Source of the DNA: Pedobacter nutrimenti
Lineage (GTDB): Bacteria; Bacteroidota; Bacteroidia; Sphingobacteriales; Sphingobacteriaceae
Reading direction: 5' to 3'
NCBI RefSeq assembly: GCF_003208655.1
Contig: NZ_QKLU01000002.1
Coordinates: 250,285 to 314,284, forward strand
Length of the DNA stretch: 64,000 bases
Below, one piece after another: positions 52,278 through 61,851 of this stretch. The position numbers and the translations under genes were made by a program. The notes below the pieces were generated by a model. The model searched no databases. It was not told the origin of the DNA and saw only the letters and a list, made by a program, of their open reading frames with translations. Numbering within the stretch: the stretch's first letter is position 1; every line of letters starts with the position of its first letter.

Positions 52278-54023
52278 ATGTTAAGAACAACAACTTGCGG
52301 CGCTTTAACGATTAAAAATCTTGGAGAAAACGCAGTCCTGTGCGGCTGGGTGCAGAAATCAAGAGACCTTGGAGGAATGACCTTCATTGATATCCGGGAC
52401 AGGTATGGGATTACCCAGTTGGTTTTTAATATGGATGATAACCGTGAATTGTGTGAAGCTGCCCGCAACCTGGGCAGGGAATTTGTCATCAAAGCAACAG
52501 GAACCGTTGTAGAACGTTCCAATAAAAACTCAAAAATACCAACCGGTGATATTGAGATTAAAATAACGGCCCTTGAAATACTCAATGCAGCAAAACTGCC
52601 TCCTTTTCTGATCGATGATGAAACCGATGGCGGTGATGACCTGAGGATGAAATACAGGTACCTGGATTTACGCAGGAACCCGGTCAGGAACAATATGGTC
52701 CTGCGCCATAAAATGGCCCAGGCCGTAAGACGTTATCTGGATGCCCAGGATTTTATAGAAGTAGAAACACCTGTTCTGATCAAATCCACTCCTGAAGGAG
52801 CCAGGGATTTCGTTGTCCCAAGCAGGATGAATGCCGGAGAGTTTTATGCCCTTCCACAATCTCCACAAACCTTTAAGCAGCTTTTAATGGTCTCGGGTTT
52901 TGACCGCTATTTTCAGATCGTAAAATGTTTCAGGGATGAGGATTTACGGGCCGACAGACAACCTGAGTTTACCCAGATAGACTGTGAAATGTCTTTTATT
53001 GAACAGGAAGATATTTTAAACACCTTTGAGGGACTGATCCGGACTTTGTTTAAAGACATTAAAGGAATTGACCTGCCAGCCGTGCCAAGAATGCAGTACG
53101 CCGACGCGATGAGACTTTACGGCTCAGACAAACCGGACACCCGTTTTGATATGCAGTTTGTAGAACTCAATCACCTGGTAAAAGATAAGGGTTTCCCTGT
53201 ATTTGACCAGGCAGAGCTGATCATTGGCATCAATGCAAAAGGCTGTGCCGGTTATACACGTAAACAGGTCGATGAACTGACTGACTTCATCAAACGCCCT
53301 CAAATCGGCGCTACAGGATTAATCTACTGCCGTCACAATGAAGATGGAAGCCTGAAATCGTCGGTAGATAAATTTTTTACAGAAGAAGACCTTCAAAAAT
53401 GGTCTGCAGCATTGAACAGCCAGCCCGGGGATTTGATCCTGATTATGGCAGGAGGTAAAGACAAAGTCAGAAAACAACTGAGTGAACTTCGCCTGGAAAT
53501 GGGGAACCGTTTGGGCCTGAGAGACAAAAACACTTTCAGCGCGTTATGGGTCCTGGATTTCCCTTTGCTGGAGTGGGACGAAGAAAGTGGTAGATATCAC
53601 GCTATGCACCACCCATTCACTTCTCCAAAGCCGGAAGACATTGCCTTGCTGGATAGTCAGCCAGGAGCGGTCAGAGCGAATGCTTATGATCTGGTCATTA
53701 ACGGAACAGAAGTCGGTGGAGGCTCTATACGTATCCACGACAAAAGCCTGCAAGCCTTAATGCTTAAGCATTTGGGTTTCTCTGCTGAAGAAGCCCAGAA
53801 ACAATTTGGCTTTTTAATGGATGCCTTTGAATACGGGGCTCCTCCACATGGTGGCATTGCTTTTGGTTTTGACCGCTTGTGCTCTATTTTTGCCGGACTG
53901 GACAGCATCCGGGATGTCATTGCTTTCCCAAAGAACAATTCAGGAAGAGATGTAATGATTGACAGTCCTGCGACCATTGACGATAAACAACTGGCCGAGC
54001 TGAATATTAAAACCACAGCCTAA
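52278..54023 (+). CDS. aspS: Aspartyl-tRNA synthetase
   Basis: The protein has 581 aa, the bacterial (GAD-containing) length. The N-terminal OB anticodon domain has [20 protein letters not shown]. The class II catalytic core has [40 protein letters not shown] (motif 2) and [10 protein letters not shown] (motif 3). The GAD insert is about residues 290-400. It charges tRNA-Asp. It is divergent from the ECF operon. Confidence 0.97.
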   Translation: MLRTTTCGALTIKNLGENAVLCGWVQKSRDLGGMTFIDIRDRYGITQLVFNMDDNRELCEAARNLGREFVIKATGTVVERSNKNSKIPTGDIEIKITALEILNAAKLPPFLIDDETDGGDDLRMKYRYLDLRRNPVRNNMVLRHKMAQAVRRYLDAQDFIEVETPVLIKSTPEGARDFVVPSRMNAGEFYALPQSPQTFKQLLMVSGFDRYFQIVKCFRDEDLRADRQPEFTQIDCEMSFIEQEDILNTFEGLIRTLFKDIKGIDLPAVPRMQYADAMRLYGSDKPDTRFDMQFVELNHLVKDKGFPVFDQAELIIGINAKGCAGYTRKQVDELTDFIKRPQIGATGLIYCRHNEDGSLKSSVDKFFTEEDLQKWSAALNSQPGDLILIMAGGKDKVRKQLSELRLEMGNRLGLRDKNTFSALWVLDFPLLEWDEESGRYHAMHHPFTSPKPEDIALLDSQPGAVRANAYDLVINGTEVGGGSIRIHDKSLQALMLKHLGFSAEEAQKQFGFLMDAFEYGAPPHGGIAFGFDRLCSIFAGLDSIRDVIAFPKNNSGRDVMIDSPATIDDKQLAELNIKTTA

Positions 54024-54032
54024 TTCGGGCAT

Positions 54033-54066
54033 AAAAAAGGGGCATCAAATTGATGCCCCTTTTTTA
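54033..54066. terminator. Bidirectional terminator after aspS
   Basis: AAAAAAGGGGCATC and GATGCCCCTTTTTT pair perfectly around a 5-nt loop. It serves aspS and the convergent gene at 54067. Confidence 0.92.
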
Positions 54067-54507
54067 TTAATAGGTTTCGCTGTAAGGAGGAATACCATAG
54101 TCAACTTCCTCCACCTGCTTTTCTTTCTTTTTCTTTTTACTAAACCAGCCTTTTATAGAATTAAAAATCGCGGATAAATGCTCTGCATCCAGGGTCTTTC
54201 CAAACTTACTGGACGTTAGGCCGACCAGGGTCTTGGTCAAAAAACCAGAGCCCCGGAACAAAGTACTGTTCATTAGTATGGGCAATACCATAGACATCAG
54301 TTTGGAACTGATGTTCAGTTTGTCATCCATCTTAATAAAAGCAGAAGGGGTAGCATACTTTTTAATCAGCGAACCCAATGTAAACTGTTTTACGTACAAT
54401 TTCGCATTCTGTTTCAGCTCAGAACCTTGCATTTTATATTCCGTGCGAAGTAAAAGTACCTGCTGCTGCAACTCTTCGAGGTTCTGTATATTATATCTTC
54501 TGCTCAT
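54067..54507 (-). CDS. Unknown protein next to holin-X-like and YtxH genes
   Basis: The protein has 146 aa. The N-terminus is helical and polar (NIQNLEELQQQVLLLRTEYKMQGSEL, likely coiled coil). The middle is hydrophobic and helix-prone (LMSMVLPILMNSTLFRG, FLTKTLVGLTSSKFG), and the C-terminus is a Lys-rich tract (KKKKKEKQVEEV). There is no signal peptide. Its start overlaps the 3' end of the holin-X-like gene by 17 nt, so they are co-transcribed. Function unknown. Confidence 0.65.
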   Translation of the reverse strand: MSRRYNIQNLEELQQQVLLLRTEYKMQGSELKQNAKLYVKQFTLGSLIKKYATPSAFIKMDDKLNISSKLMSMVLPILMNSTLFRGSGFLTKTLVGLTSSKFGKTLDAEHLSAIFNSIKGWFSKKKKKEKQVEEVDYGIPPYSETY

Positions 54508-54868
54508 CTTCCTTATCCGCTATTTTGTTAAAATATTTCCTGATTGAAAAGTTAATAATCGCCTTTTCAATATATTTATCCTTTGTAAAATATACAATTA
54601 CAGCAAGGAGTATATAGATCAAAGAAACACAACCAAAGCCCCTGGTATAACTGCCCAGTAAATCGGATAAAAACAATGCAAGGGTTACTGTTCCAAACAA
54701 AAAGGCCAAAACAAAACAGATGATCACTGTTGCGCTGGTCACCAGATCTGCAAAAGTCCTGGAAACCTTCTCTACCATATACAACCGCGTATACTCTAAG
54801 CGGTTATCTATATAGTCTTTGGCATCTGAAAGAAGGTCTTCTATGTTTTTTTCTTTATTTTCCTGCAT
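54491..54868 (-). CDS. Phage-holin/YqjE-like (holin-X) membrane protein
   Basis: The protein has 125 aa. A helical N-terminus (DAKDYIDNRLEYTRLYMVEKV) precedes two membrane segments (TSATVIICFVLAFLFGTVTLALFL and FGCVSLIYILLAVIVYF). This fits the Actinobacterial holin-X / YqjE superfamily, which are membrane-associated envelope or stress proteins rather than true phage holins. No phage genes are nearby. It lies 28 nt after ytxH. Confidence 0.75.
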   Translation of the reverse strand: MQENKEKNIEDLLSDAKDYIDNRLEYTRLYMVEKVSRTFADLVTSATVIICFVLAFLFGTVTLALFLSDLLGSYTRGFGCVSLIYILLAVIVYFTKDKYIEKAIINFSIRKYFNKIADKEDEQKI

Positions 54869-54896
54869 TACTTTCGGGGCTTAGGCATTTAATTAT

Positions 54897-55160
54897 TTAG
54901 GCATGTTCTGTTTCGTCCGCATACTCCTCTTCCGGATTGAATTTATTTCTTACAGAACTTACGACTTTATCTTTCAGATTAGCCAGGTTATTGATTTCAT
55001 CCGCTGCTTTATCCTTGATAGAATCCCCAAGGTCTTTCAAAGACTGACTTAATCTGTCCCTGGTATCGCTTCCTTTTTCAGGTGCAAATAATAAACCTAA
55101 TGCCGCTCCTGCAGCTAAACCGGCCAGCAGCCCAATTAATACTTTTGAATTATCGTTCAT
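54897..55160 (-). CDS. YtxH domain-containing protein
   Basis: The protein has 87 aa. An N-terminal membrane segment rich in Gly and Ala (GLLAGLAAGAALGLLFAPEKGSDTRDR) is the YtxH signature. The rest is a charged helix (LSQSLKDLGDSIKDKAADEI). YtxH proteins are induced by general stress in Bacillus. It belongs to a group with the holin-X-like and unknown genes. Confidence 0.9.
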   Translation of the reverse strand: MNDNSKVLIGLLAGLAAGAALGLLFAPEKGSDTRDRLSQSLKDLGDSIKDKAADEINNLANLKDKVVSSVRNKFNPEEEYADETEHA

Positions 55161-55218
55161 GACATTAAAAATTTGTATAACATTAAAAAACTAAACCGAA
55201 TAAGAAGCCTGTCTAAGA

Positions 55219-56268
55219 TTAAAACCCTTGTTTTGGAGGAATTGTTTTAATTCTTTCCATTCTGTCCGCAGCCAAAGCACTTGTTTCATAGATTTTAATC
55301 AACAACATGAAATAAGATATCAGCAACGGGCCAAAGACAAGCCCCAGTATTCCAAACAGAGGTACACCAATAACTACGCCAATTACTGTAACAACAGGAT
55401 GAATATTCCCAACTTTTTTGGCAATCATAAAGCGAAGGACATTGTCGATGTTAATGATGACGACAAAACCAAAGATCAGCATCGCCCACCCGGCAAAACT
55501 GTACCCATTGGCCAATTGTAACAGGGCCGCTGGAACAAATACAATCGGAGGTCCCAAAACCGGCACAAAACAGATAAATGCCGTGATTACTCCCCAAAAC
55601 AAAGGATCGTTGTATCCCAATATCCAAAAAGAAAGCCCGAGTAAGGACCCCTGAACCAGGCAAATCAGTCCCTGCCCTACCACATTGGCATAGGTTGTAT
55701 TTCTCATCTCCTGGCCAAACCGATAAACATTCTGGCTACGGAAAGGGGCATATTTAACCAGTGCAGCTTCGAATTTTTCATGCTCCAGCAGCATAAAATA
55801 AAGAAGAAAATACATCAGCAACAATCCGAATATAATGTTAAAAGCACCGGAAATAAGTGAGGGAAACAATTCTGTGGCCCAATCCCCGGCCTTATGTAAA
55901 CCATCTTCTATCAGCTTCTGGATATTTGCACTGACATGGAACATATTTTTAAGCTTCAAAAGCACATCCTGACCATAAAGGTGCTCCTGCTGTAATTCCC
56001 CGATTTTAGAAATCACCATACTGCTCAATGCATAAAAGGGAAGGATAATCACCAGTATTGACACAAAAAGCAATAGAACTGCAGCCAGGCGCTTATTCCA
56101 GCCCTTTGTGACCAAATATATAAAGCCCGGCCTTAAAATCGTATACATAACCAGTGTACTCAGGATAGATCCGAATATTCCCTGTAAAGAATAGGCAATT
56201 AAACCGCCCAGGGCAATAATAATGACCAGTGTAATGTTATTCCTTTGTTTGTAGGAAAATAAGGACAT
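55219..56268 (-). CDS. AI-2E family permease
   Basis: The protein has 349 aa with about eight helices. The N-terminal helices are separated from the rest by a soluble loop near residues 90-130 (LQQEHLYGQDVLLKLKNMF). The C-terminal half has LLGLSFWILGYNDPLFWGVITAFICFVPVLGPPIVFVPA, typical of the AI-2E/UPF0118 family. Members export signals or act as Na+/H+ antiporters; the role here is unknown. It starts 8 nt after the sigma-54 regulator. Confidence 0.92.
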   Translation of the reverse strand: MSLFSYKQRNNITLVIIIALGGLIAYSLQGIFGSILSTLVMYTILRPGFIYLVTKGWNKRLAAVLLLFVSILVIILPFYALSSMVISKIGELQQEHLYGQDVLLKLKNMFHVSANIQKLIEDGLHKAGDWATELFPSLISGAFNIIFGLLLMYFLLYFMLLEHEKFEAALVKYAPFRSQNVYRFGQEMRNTTYANVVGQGLICLVQGSLLGLSFWILGYNDPLFWGVITAFICFVPVLGPPIVFVPAALLQLANGYSFAGWAMLIFGFVVIINIDNVLRFMIAKKVGNIHPVVTVIGVVIGVPLFGILGLVFGPLLISYFMLLIKIYETSALAADRMERIKTIPPKQGF

Positions 56269-56276
56269 AAAAGCTT

Positions 56277-57680
56277 TTAAGTATCTAAATTGATGGCTTT
56301 CATTTTATTGTACAATGTCTTACGATCAATGTTTAACATTTTAGCCGCTTTGGTTTTGTTAAAATTAACCTCACGGAGTACCTTCAAAATGGTATCGTAT
56401 TCTGCTTCGAGAGCAGCATTTTTCAGGTCCTTAGGCTTTTCCGAACGGTTAAAGGACTGTTCCATTGCCGAGGCTTTGGCATAAGTTGAATTTTCCAACG
56501 GGAGTGCCTTCAGCTGAATCTCCTGCCCTTCTGTCAGTAAAGTTGCCCTTCTGACCACATTTTTCAGCTCTCTGACATTTCCTGGCCAGTTATAAGTCAA
56601 GAAACAATCTTCTACTTCGGCAGAAAAACCGGTTACATTTTTATGAAGTTCCTTGTTTGCAATTTCCAAAAAGGTCCTGGCAAAAACCAAAATGTCTTTT
56701 TCCCGCTGATTCAGTGGTGGCAAATGAATGGAAAACTCATTAAAACGATGATAAAGATCCTCTCTGAATTTACCATTTTGCATGGCCGTATTGAGATTTT
56801 CGTTTGTTGCAACAATGATTCTCACATCCAGTTCCATTTCTTTTGTACTTCCGATCCTTTTGATTTTTCTTTCCTGAACCGTACGCAAAAGCGCTGCCTG
56901 AATTTCATACGAAAGATTTCCAACCTCATCCAAAAAAAGGGTTCCGCCGTTGGCCATTTCAAAATGACCAATTTTAGTATACAATGCTCCTGTAAAAGAG
57001 CCTTTTTCATGACCAAAAAACTCACTGCCCGCAAGCTCCTTGGTAAGCGAACCACAATCCATAGCCACAAAAGGCTGATCTTTTCTTGGGCTGTTCAAAT
57101 GGATGGCCAATGCAACGGATTCTTTTCCTGTCCCGCTTTCACCTGTTAGGATCACGCTGTAAGAAGTAGGGGCCACCAGCAGAATCTGTTTCATCAGTTC
57201 CCTGGACGCACTGCTTTGTCCAATGATAAAACTGCCATCAGAAACCAGGGTCTGCTTAATGGTTTTTTCCTTTACATCTTCTACCTCCGGATGACTTGGC
57301 CGGCTTTCGTTCAAAGCATATTGCGTTTCAATCGCTTTATTGATCGTGTTTAGAATTTCATCAGGATATAGCGGTTTGGTAATGTAGTCATAAGCACCTA
57401 ACTTAATCAGCTCAACGGCAAGCTTAATATCGGAATAACCAGTGATAATGATCACACCTGTTTTGGGGTAACTTTCTTTTATTTTGATCAGCATCTCCCG
57501 GCCATCTGTATCGTCAAGCCTGTAATCACACAAAACCAGGTCATAACTTTCCTTTGACAGGCGCTCCATCGCCGAATTTCCAGTGGTAGAGGTACTCACA
57601 CTAAAGCCATTCCGGCTTAAAAACTTAGAGAGCAATAAGCCGATATTTACTTCATCATCTATAATTAGAATTTTTCTCAT
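56277..57680 (-). CDS. Sigma-54-dependent response regulator (NtrC family)
   Basis: The protein has 467 aa. Receiver residues 1-120 have D8, D9, phospho-acceptor D52 (LVLCDYRLDD) and ITKPLYP with the conserved Lys. The AAA+ domain (about residues 150-390) has GESGTGKESVA (Walker A), EKGSFTGA (sigma-54 contact loop, with Ser instead of Ala) and GGTLFLDEVG (Walker B). The C-terminal Fis-type HTH is NFNKTKAAKMLNIDRKTLYNKMK. No partner histidine kinase gene is in the window. It probably activates a sigma-54 promoter elsewhere. The next gene (AI-2E permease) is 8 nt downstream. Confidence 0.95.
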   Translation of the reverse strand: MRKILIIDDEVNIGLLLSKFLSRNGFSVSTSTTGNSAMERLSKESYDLVLCDYRLDDTDGREMLIKIKESYPKTGVIIITGYSDIKLAVELIKLGAYDYITKPLYPDEILNTINKAIETQYALNESRPSHPEVEDVKEKTIKQTLVSDGSFIIGQSSASRELMKQILLVAPTSYSVILTGESGTGKESVALAIHLNSPRKDQPFVAMDCGSLTKELAGSEFFGHEKGSFTGALYTKIGHFEMANGGTLFLDEVGNLSYEIQAALLRTVQERKIKRIGSTKEMELDVRIIVATNENLNTAMQNGKFREDLYHRFNEFSIHLPPLNQREKDILVFARTFLEIANKELHKNVTGFSAEVEDCFLTYNWPGNVRELKNVVRRATLLTEGQEIQLKALPLENSTYAKASAMEQSFNRSEKPKDLKNAALEAEYDTILKVLREVNFNKTKAAKMLNIDRKTLYNKMKAINLDT

Positions 57681-57848
57681 AGTAGGTCAAAAGGGATGTA
57701 TTTTTATTTCAACACCTGCTAAAATTCATTTAGAAATCAAACAGGCTTTAAATATATAAAAATATTTTTGTTGGGCAATATTTTCTACACTTTTAACCTG
57801 AATTTTCTTTAACAACACATACAAGATAATTCATTTAACCCAAAGGTT

Positions 57849-58628
57849 CTATTTTCCACCAAAAACAGGTTTTCTTTTCTCTAAAAAAGCAGAAACCCCC
57901 TCTTTAAAATCAGACGTATTGAAGCAATTGCCAAATTCACGGATTTCTGTTTCAAACCCAGATTTTCCGGTCCCTGAAGCATTGACTGCCTTTATCGCAG
58001 CCGCCAAGGCCAAAGGAGCCCTTTGTTTAATTTTTTCAAGCATTTCAAGGGATTTAGGAATCAGTTCCTGCGGCTCGACGACATGATTCACCAGTCCGAT
58101 GGCCAATGCCCGCTCCGCACTGATCATATCGGCTGTCATGATCATCTCCAGGGCAATCCCTTTTCCGACAAGCCCGGCAAGACGTTGTGTGCCCCCATAA
58201 CCCGGGATCAGTCCCAGGGTCACCTCAGGAAGCCCCAGCCGGGCATTTGCAGAAGCAATGCGGATGTGGCAGGCCATGGCCAGTTCCAGTCCCCCGCCCA
58301 GGGCAAAACCATTAATAGCGGCAACAACTGGTTTAGGACAATTTTCAATGGCATTAAACACCGTATTTTGACCGTTTGCAGCAAGTTCTTCGCCCTGCAC
58401 CCCATTAAAATCCGAGAATTCTGAAATGTCGGCACCCGCGACAAACGCTTTTTCTCCGGCACCGGTCAGCAATACAGCCTTAACTTCATCGCGCTCTGCT
58501 GCAAAAGCGATAACCTCGGCAAGTTCAGCCAAAGTCGCTTTATTCAGCGCGTTTAATTTTTGTTCCCTATTGATGGTCACCTTCAGGGTTTGACCCTGAA
58601 GCTCTGATAAAATATTCTGATAGGTCAT
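57849..58628 (-). CDS. Enoyl-CoA hydratase/isomerase family protein
   Basis: The protein has 259 aa of the crotonase fold. AFVAGADISEF and NGFALGGGLELAMACHIRIAS form the oxyanion hole, and PEVTLGLIPGYGGTQRLAGLVG carries the second catalytic Glu region. Members act on 2-enoyl-CoA in fatty-acid or amino-acid breakdown. It begins 3 nt after the B12-binding gene, suggesting an acyl-CoA degradation pair. Confidence 0.92.
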   Translation of the reverse strand: MTYQNILSELQGQTLKVTINREQKLNALNKATLAELAEVIAFAAERDEVKAVLLTGAGEKAFVAGADISEFSDFNGVQGEELAANGQNTVFNAIENCPKPVVAAINGFALGGGLELAMACHIRIASANARLGLPEVTLGLIPGYGGTQRLAGLVGKGIALEMIMTADMISAERALAIGLVNHVVEPQELIPKSLEMLEKIKQRAPLALAAAIKAVNASGTGKSGFETEIREFGNCFNTSDFKEGVSAFLEKRKPVFGGK

Positions 58629-58631
58629 AAT

Positions 58632-59051
58632 TTAAAAATTTCTATGTTCTGTTACCCAGTTCTGTATATAACTTACAATGGTTGCCATGGTTGTCCCCGG
58701 CGCAAAAAGTGTTCCTACACCTTTTTCTTTCAATTGCAGCATATCTTTTTCAGGAATAATGCCTCCTCCGGTAAGTAAAACGTTGTTGAGTCCTTTTTCT
58801 TTCATGACATCCATAATTTTTGGAAAAACAGTCATGTGAGCTCCCGACAATATAGAAATACCAATAGCGTCCACATCCTCCTGCAGCGCGGTGTTCACGA
58901 CCATTTCAGGTGTCTGTCTCAGGCCAGTATAGATCACTTCCATGCCGGCATCCCTTAAGGAGGTTGCAATCACTTTTGCGCCTCTGTCATGACCATCAAG
59001 CCCAACTTTAGCAACCAAAACACGTATTGGTCTCTTTAGTGTATTACTCAT
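58632..59051 (-). CDS. Stand-alone cobalamin-binding protein (methylmalonyl-CoA mutase small-subunit-like)
   Basis: The protein has 139 aa, one B12-binding domain only. [17 protein letters not shown] holds the DxHxxG motif whose His ligates cobalt. [13 protein letters not shown] is the SxL motif and [10 protein letters not shown] the GG motif. It matches the C-terminal domain of methylmalonyl- or isobutyryl-CoA mutases. A catalytic large subunit is not in the window. It is co-transcribed with a crotonase. Confidence 0.92.
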   Translation of the reverse strand: MSNTLKRPIRVLVAKVGLDGHDRGAKVIATSLRDAGMEVIYTGLRQTPEMVVNTALQEDVDAIGISILSGAHMTVFPKIMDVMKEKGLNNVLLTGGGIIPEKDMLQLKEKGVGTLFAPGTTMATIVSYIQNWVTEHRNF

Positions 59052-59102
59052 AAATTAACGAATTGTAGGGAGTAAAAGTAATTAAATTAGCTGTTTTTAT
59101 GT

Positions 59103-59110
59103 TAACTTTG
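59103..59110 (+). promoter_or_regulatory. -7 element of glnS
   Basis: TAACTTTG matches TAnnTTTG and lies 22 nt before the ATG at 59132. It would place transcription start after the alternative upstream start at 59099 and so supports the shorter protein. Confidence 0.5.
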
Positions 59111-59131
59111 AAATCTAAATTTACAGTTTTT

Positions 59132-60793
59132 ATGAGTGAGGAAAGATCATTGAACTTTATTGAAGAGATCATTGAAAACGATTTAAACAGTGGAAAATAC
59201 AAAACTTTAGTGACCCGTTTTCCACCGGAACCCAACGGCTATCTGCATATTGGGCACGCCAAAGCCATCTGCCTGAATTTTGGACTGACCCAGAAATATG
59301 GAGGTTATACCAATTTAAGATTTGACGACACCAATCCGGTTACAGAAAAAACCGAATATGTGAACAGTCAGCAGGAAGATATCAAATGGCTGGGTTTTCA
59401 ATGGAAAAATGAACTCTATACTTCAGATTACTTTGATACCCTTTATGATTTTGCTGTTAAACTTATTGAAAAAGACCTGGCTTATGTAGACCACAGTACT
59501 GCGGACGAAATTGCAGCAATGAAAGGAACACCGACAGAGCCTGGAAAAAATAACAGTTACCGTTCACGCAGCATCCAGGAAAACCTGGACCTGTTCATGC
59601 GCATGAAAAACGGAGAGTTTGCAGACGGAGTTTGTACACTAAGGGCTAAAATTGATATGGCCCACACCAATATGCTCATGCGCGACCCGATTATTTATCG
59701 CATCAAACATGCGCATCACCACCGTACAGGTGATAAATGGTGCATTTATCCAATGTACGACTTTGCCCACGGACAAAGCGACAGTATTGAAGAAATCACC
59801 CATTCCATCTGTACACTGGAATATGTATCACACCGCGAGTTGTACGATTGGTTTATTGAAAAACTGGAAATTTTCCCTTCCCATCAATATGAGTTTGCCC
59901 GTTTGAACCTCAATTATACGGTGATGAGTAAGAGAAAACTCCTGCAACTGGTAAACCAGGGTGTAGTCAGTGGCTGGGACGATCCCCGCATGCCCACCAT
60001 TAGCGGCTTAAGGCGCAGGGGCTATACGCCTGAAAGCATCCGTGAGTTCTGTGATCGGATTGGGATTGCAAAAAGGGACAACCTGATTGAACTCAGTTTG
60101 CTGGAATTTTGCGTGCGGGAGCACCTCAACAAAACCGCCAACCGGGTAATGGCTGTTTTAGATCCCATCAAAATGGTCATTAGCAATTACCCTGAAGGTC
60201 AGAGTGAAACCTTGTACGGAGAAAATAATCCTGAAGCAGAAGACAAAGGCGGAAGCAGGGAAATTCCTTTCAGCAAAACCCTTTGGATAGAGCGGGAGGA
60301 CTTCATGGAAGTTCCTGCAAAAAAATGGTTCAGACTTGCTCCGGGTGCCATGGTTAGGCTTAAACACGCTTACATTGTTAAATGTGAGGATTTTGTGAAA
60401 GATGTCGAAGGGAACGTGACTGAAATTCATTGCAGTTATATCCCTGAGTCCAAAAGCGGCGAAGATGTGAGCGGGATTAATGTCAAAGGAACCATTCACT
60501 GGGTAAGTGCGGCCCATGCAAAAACTGCAGAGATCAGAATGTATGACCGCCTCTTCAGTGTAGAATCACCGGACGCAGAAGAAGGTGATTTCAAAGATTA
60601 CCTCAATCCGGGCAGTATGGAAGTGATTAAAAATGCCTATATAGAACCTTATCTTGCCAGCGCAGACCTTTCTTCAAGATACCAGTTTATCCGTAAGGGA
60701 TACTATTGTCTGGACAAGGACTCCACGGCCCAGCACCTGATCTTTAACAGGACCGTTGGCCTAAAAGATGCCTGGGCAAAAGGAAACAAATAA
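59132..60793 (+). CDS. glnS: Glutaminyl-tRNA synthetase
   Basis: The protein has 553 aa from the ATG at 59132; a longer frame from 59099 overlaps the -7 element. It charges tRNA-Gln. The HIGH motif is in FPPEPNGYLHIGHAKAI, and VMSKRKL is the KMSKS-type motif. LRFDDTNPVTEKTEYV is specific to the Glu/Gln group, and the C-terminal anticodon beta-barrels are of GlnS type (WIEREDFMEVPAKKWFRLAPG). A GlnRS rather than an amidotransferase route for Gln-tRNA is typical of many Bacteroidota. Confidence 0.97.
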   Translation: MSEERSLNFIEEIIENDLNSGKYKTLVTRFPPEPNGYLHIGHAKAICLNFGLTQKYGGYTNLRFDDTNPVTEKTEYVNSQQEDIKWLGFQWKNELYTSDYFDTLYDFAVKLIEKDLAYVDHSTADEIAAMKGTPTEPGKNNSYRSRSIQENLDLFMRMKNGEFADGVCTLRAKIDMAHTNMLMRDPIIYRIKHAHHHRTGDKWCIYPMYDFAHGQSDSIEEITHSICTLEYVSHRELYDWFIEKLEIFPSHQYEFARLNLNYTVMSKRKLLQLVNQGVVSGWDDPRMPTISGLRRRGYTPESIREFCDRIGIAKRDNLIELSLLEFCVREHLNKTANRVMAVLDPIKMVISNYPEGQSETLYGENNPEAEDKGGSREIPFSKTLWIEREDFMEVPAKKWFRLAPGAMVRLKHAYIVKCEDFVKDVEGNVTEIHCSYIPESKSGEDVSGINVKGTIHWVSAAHAKTAEIRMYDRLFSVESPDAEEGDFKDYLNPGSMEVIKNAYIEPYLASADLSSRYQFIRKGYYCLDKDSTAQHLIFNRTVGLKDAWAKGNK

Positions 60794-60830
60794 AAAAAGC
60801 CCTCCGGAAAATTCCGGAGGGCTTTTTTTA
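60792..60830. terminator. Bidirectional terminator after glnS
   Basis: AAAAAAAGCCCTCCGGAA and TTCCGGAGGGCTTTTTTT pair over 18 bp with almost no loop. It overlaps the glnS stop codon and abuts the stop of the amidase. Confidence 0.93.
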
Positions 60831-61664
60831 TTATAAATACTTCGCGTAAACGTTATACAAAATCAGCTTGTCCGCCGGCGTGAGTTTAGGACTGATGTCC
60901 GTCTGAACAAAATGTCTTTTAAAAGCAGTTATTGCTGCCCCAAGGTCGCTTGTATCATAGCCAATCAGTTTGAGGGCAAGTTCGCCGTTAAAATCTGCGG
61001 GTGGCAACATTAACACATCGTCATACCAATAGCCAAAGCCTTTTTCGGCCAGCTTTTTCCAGGGAAACTTATTGGGATCCGGCTTCCTTTTGGGTGCAAT
61101 ATCTGCATGTCCAATGAAATTTGCCCTTGGAATATTGTATTTCTTTTTCAAGGTCGCCAATAATGCACACAAACTATTGATTTGCGCATCAGAGAAAGCT
61201 TCATCGCCGTTATTGTCCAATTCAATCCCTATGGAAGAAGAATTCAGATCCGTATCCTTACCCCAGCGCGCTACACCTGCGTGGTTGGCCCGAAGGTAAT
61301 CATTAACCATTTGAACCACTTTTCCGTCCCTGCTCACCACATAATGTGCACTTACCTGCGTTCTGGTGAGGGTAAAAGTTTTAATTGTTTCATCCAGAGA
61401 ATGCTGGGCGGTATGGTGAATAATTACAAAATTTGGTTTGCGGATCCCAAAATTAACAGTCCCGATAAAACTTTGCAGGTCTTCATTTAAAGAGTCTATT
61501 TTCTGGTTAAGCGGCGGAAAAGCTTCTATGGTTTGGGCAAAAGATTTCGCCTGTTGCTTGTAAACCTTGTTGGTACTTGCATATTTACTGGAAGAACAGG
61601 CACTCAGGGCTATAGCCGTAAGTCCATACAATAAGGACCTGACCGAAAAATTTTGAACTGACAT
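60831..61664 (-). CDS. Lipoprotein N-acetylmuramoyl-L-alanine amidase (Amidase_2)
   Basis: The protein has 277 aa. The lipobox is IALSACSSS, so it is lipid-anchored. The zinc amidase domain begins FVIIHHTAQHSLDETI (first His), with SAHYVVSRDGKVVQMV, SSIGIELDNNGDEA (Glu-containing motif) and NFIGHADIAPKRKPDPN (second His and Asp ligand). It cleaves the amide bond between muramic acid and stem peptide, as in AmpD/AmiD. An outer-membrane recycling or remodelling role resembling AmiD is likely. Confidence 0.93.
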   Translation of the reverse strand: MSVQNFSVRSLLYGLTAIALSACSSSKYASTNKVYKQQAKSFAQTIEAFPPLNQKIDSLNEDLQSFIGTVNFGIRKPNFVIIHHTAQHSLDETIKTFTLTRTQVSAHYVVSRDGKVVQMVNDYLRANHAGVARWGKDTDLNSSSIGIELDNNGDEAFSDAQINSLCALLATLKKKYNIPRANFIGHADIAPKRKPDPNKFPWKKLAEKGFGYWYDDVLMLPPADFNGELALKLIGYDTSDLGAAITAFKRHFVQTDISPKLTPADKLILYNVYAKYL

Positions 61665-61704
61665 TTTTTATGTTTTAGTAAACTGTGAAATTAACCAATA
61701 TTTA

Positions 61705-61734
61705 TTTGTGCCCTGTATTTTTTTACTAATTTAG
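61705..61734 (+). promoter_or_regulatory. Candidate promoter of the M49-like lipoprotein gene
   Basis: TTTG at 61705-61708 and TAATTTAG at 61727-61734 (one mismatch to TAnnTTTG) are 18 bp apart. It predicts a leader of about 110 nt before the ATG at 61852. Confidence 0.4.
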
Positions 61735-61851
61735 TTGCGTCCTTATTGTGCCCGAATCTATTCGGCCCTAAGATCAGTTAAACAATTATTCATTGAAACT
61801 GCAGAAAACCCGGACGTTTCCCTGCAGGATCATAAAAAGACAACAGCTCAG

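Noticed and set aside
54491-54868. Prophage remnant suggested by a phage-holin-type protein
   Set aside because: No other phage gene nearby; holin-X/YqjE-like proteins are ordinary envelope proteins.
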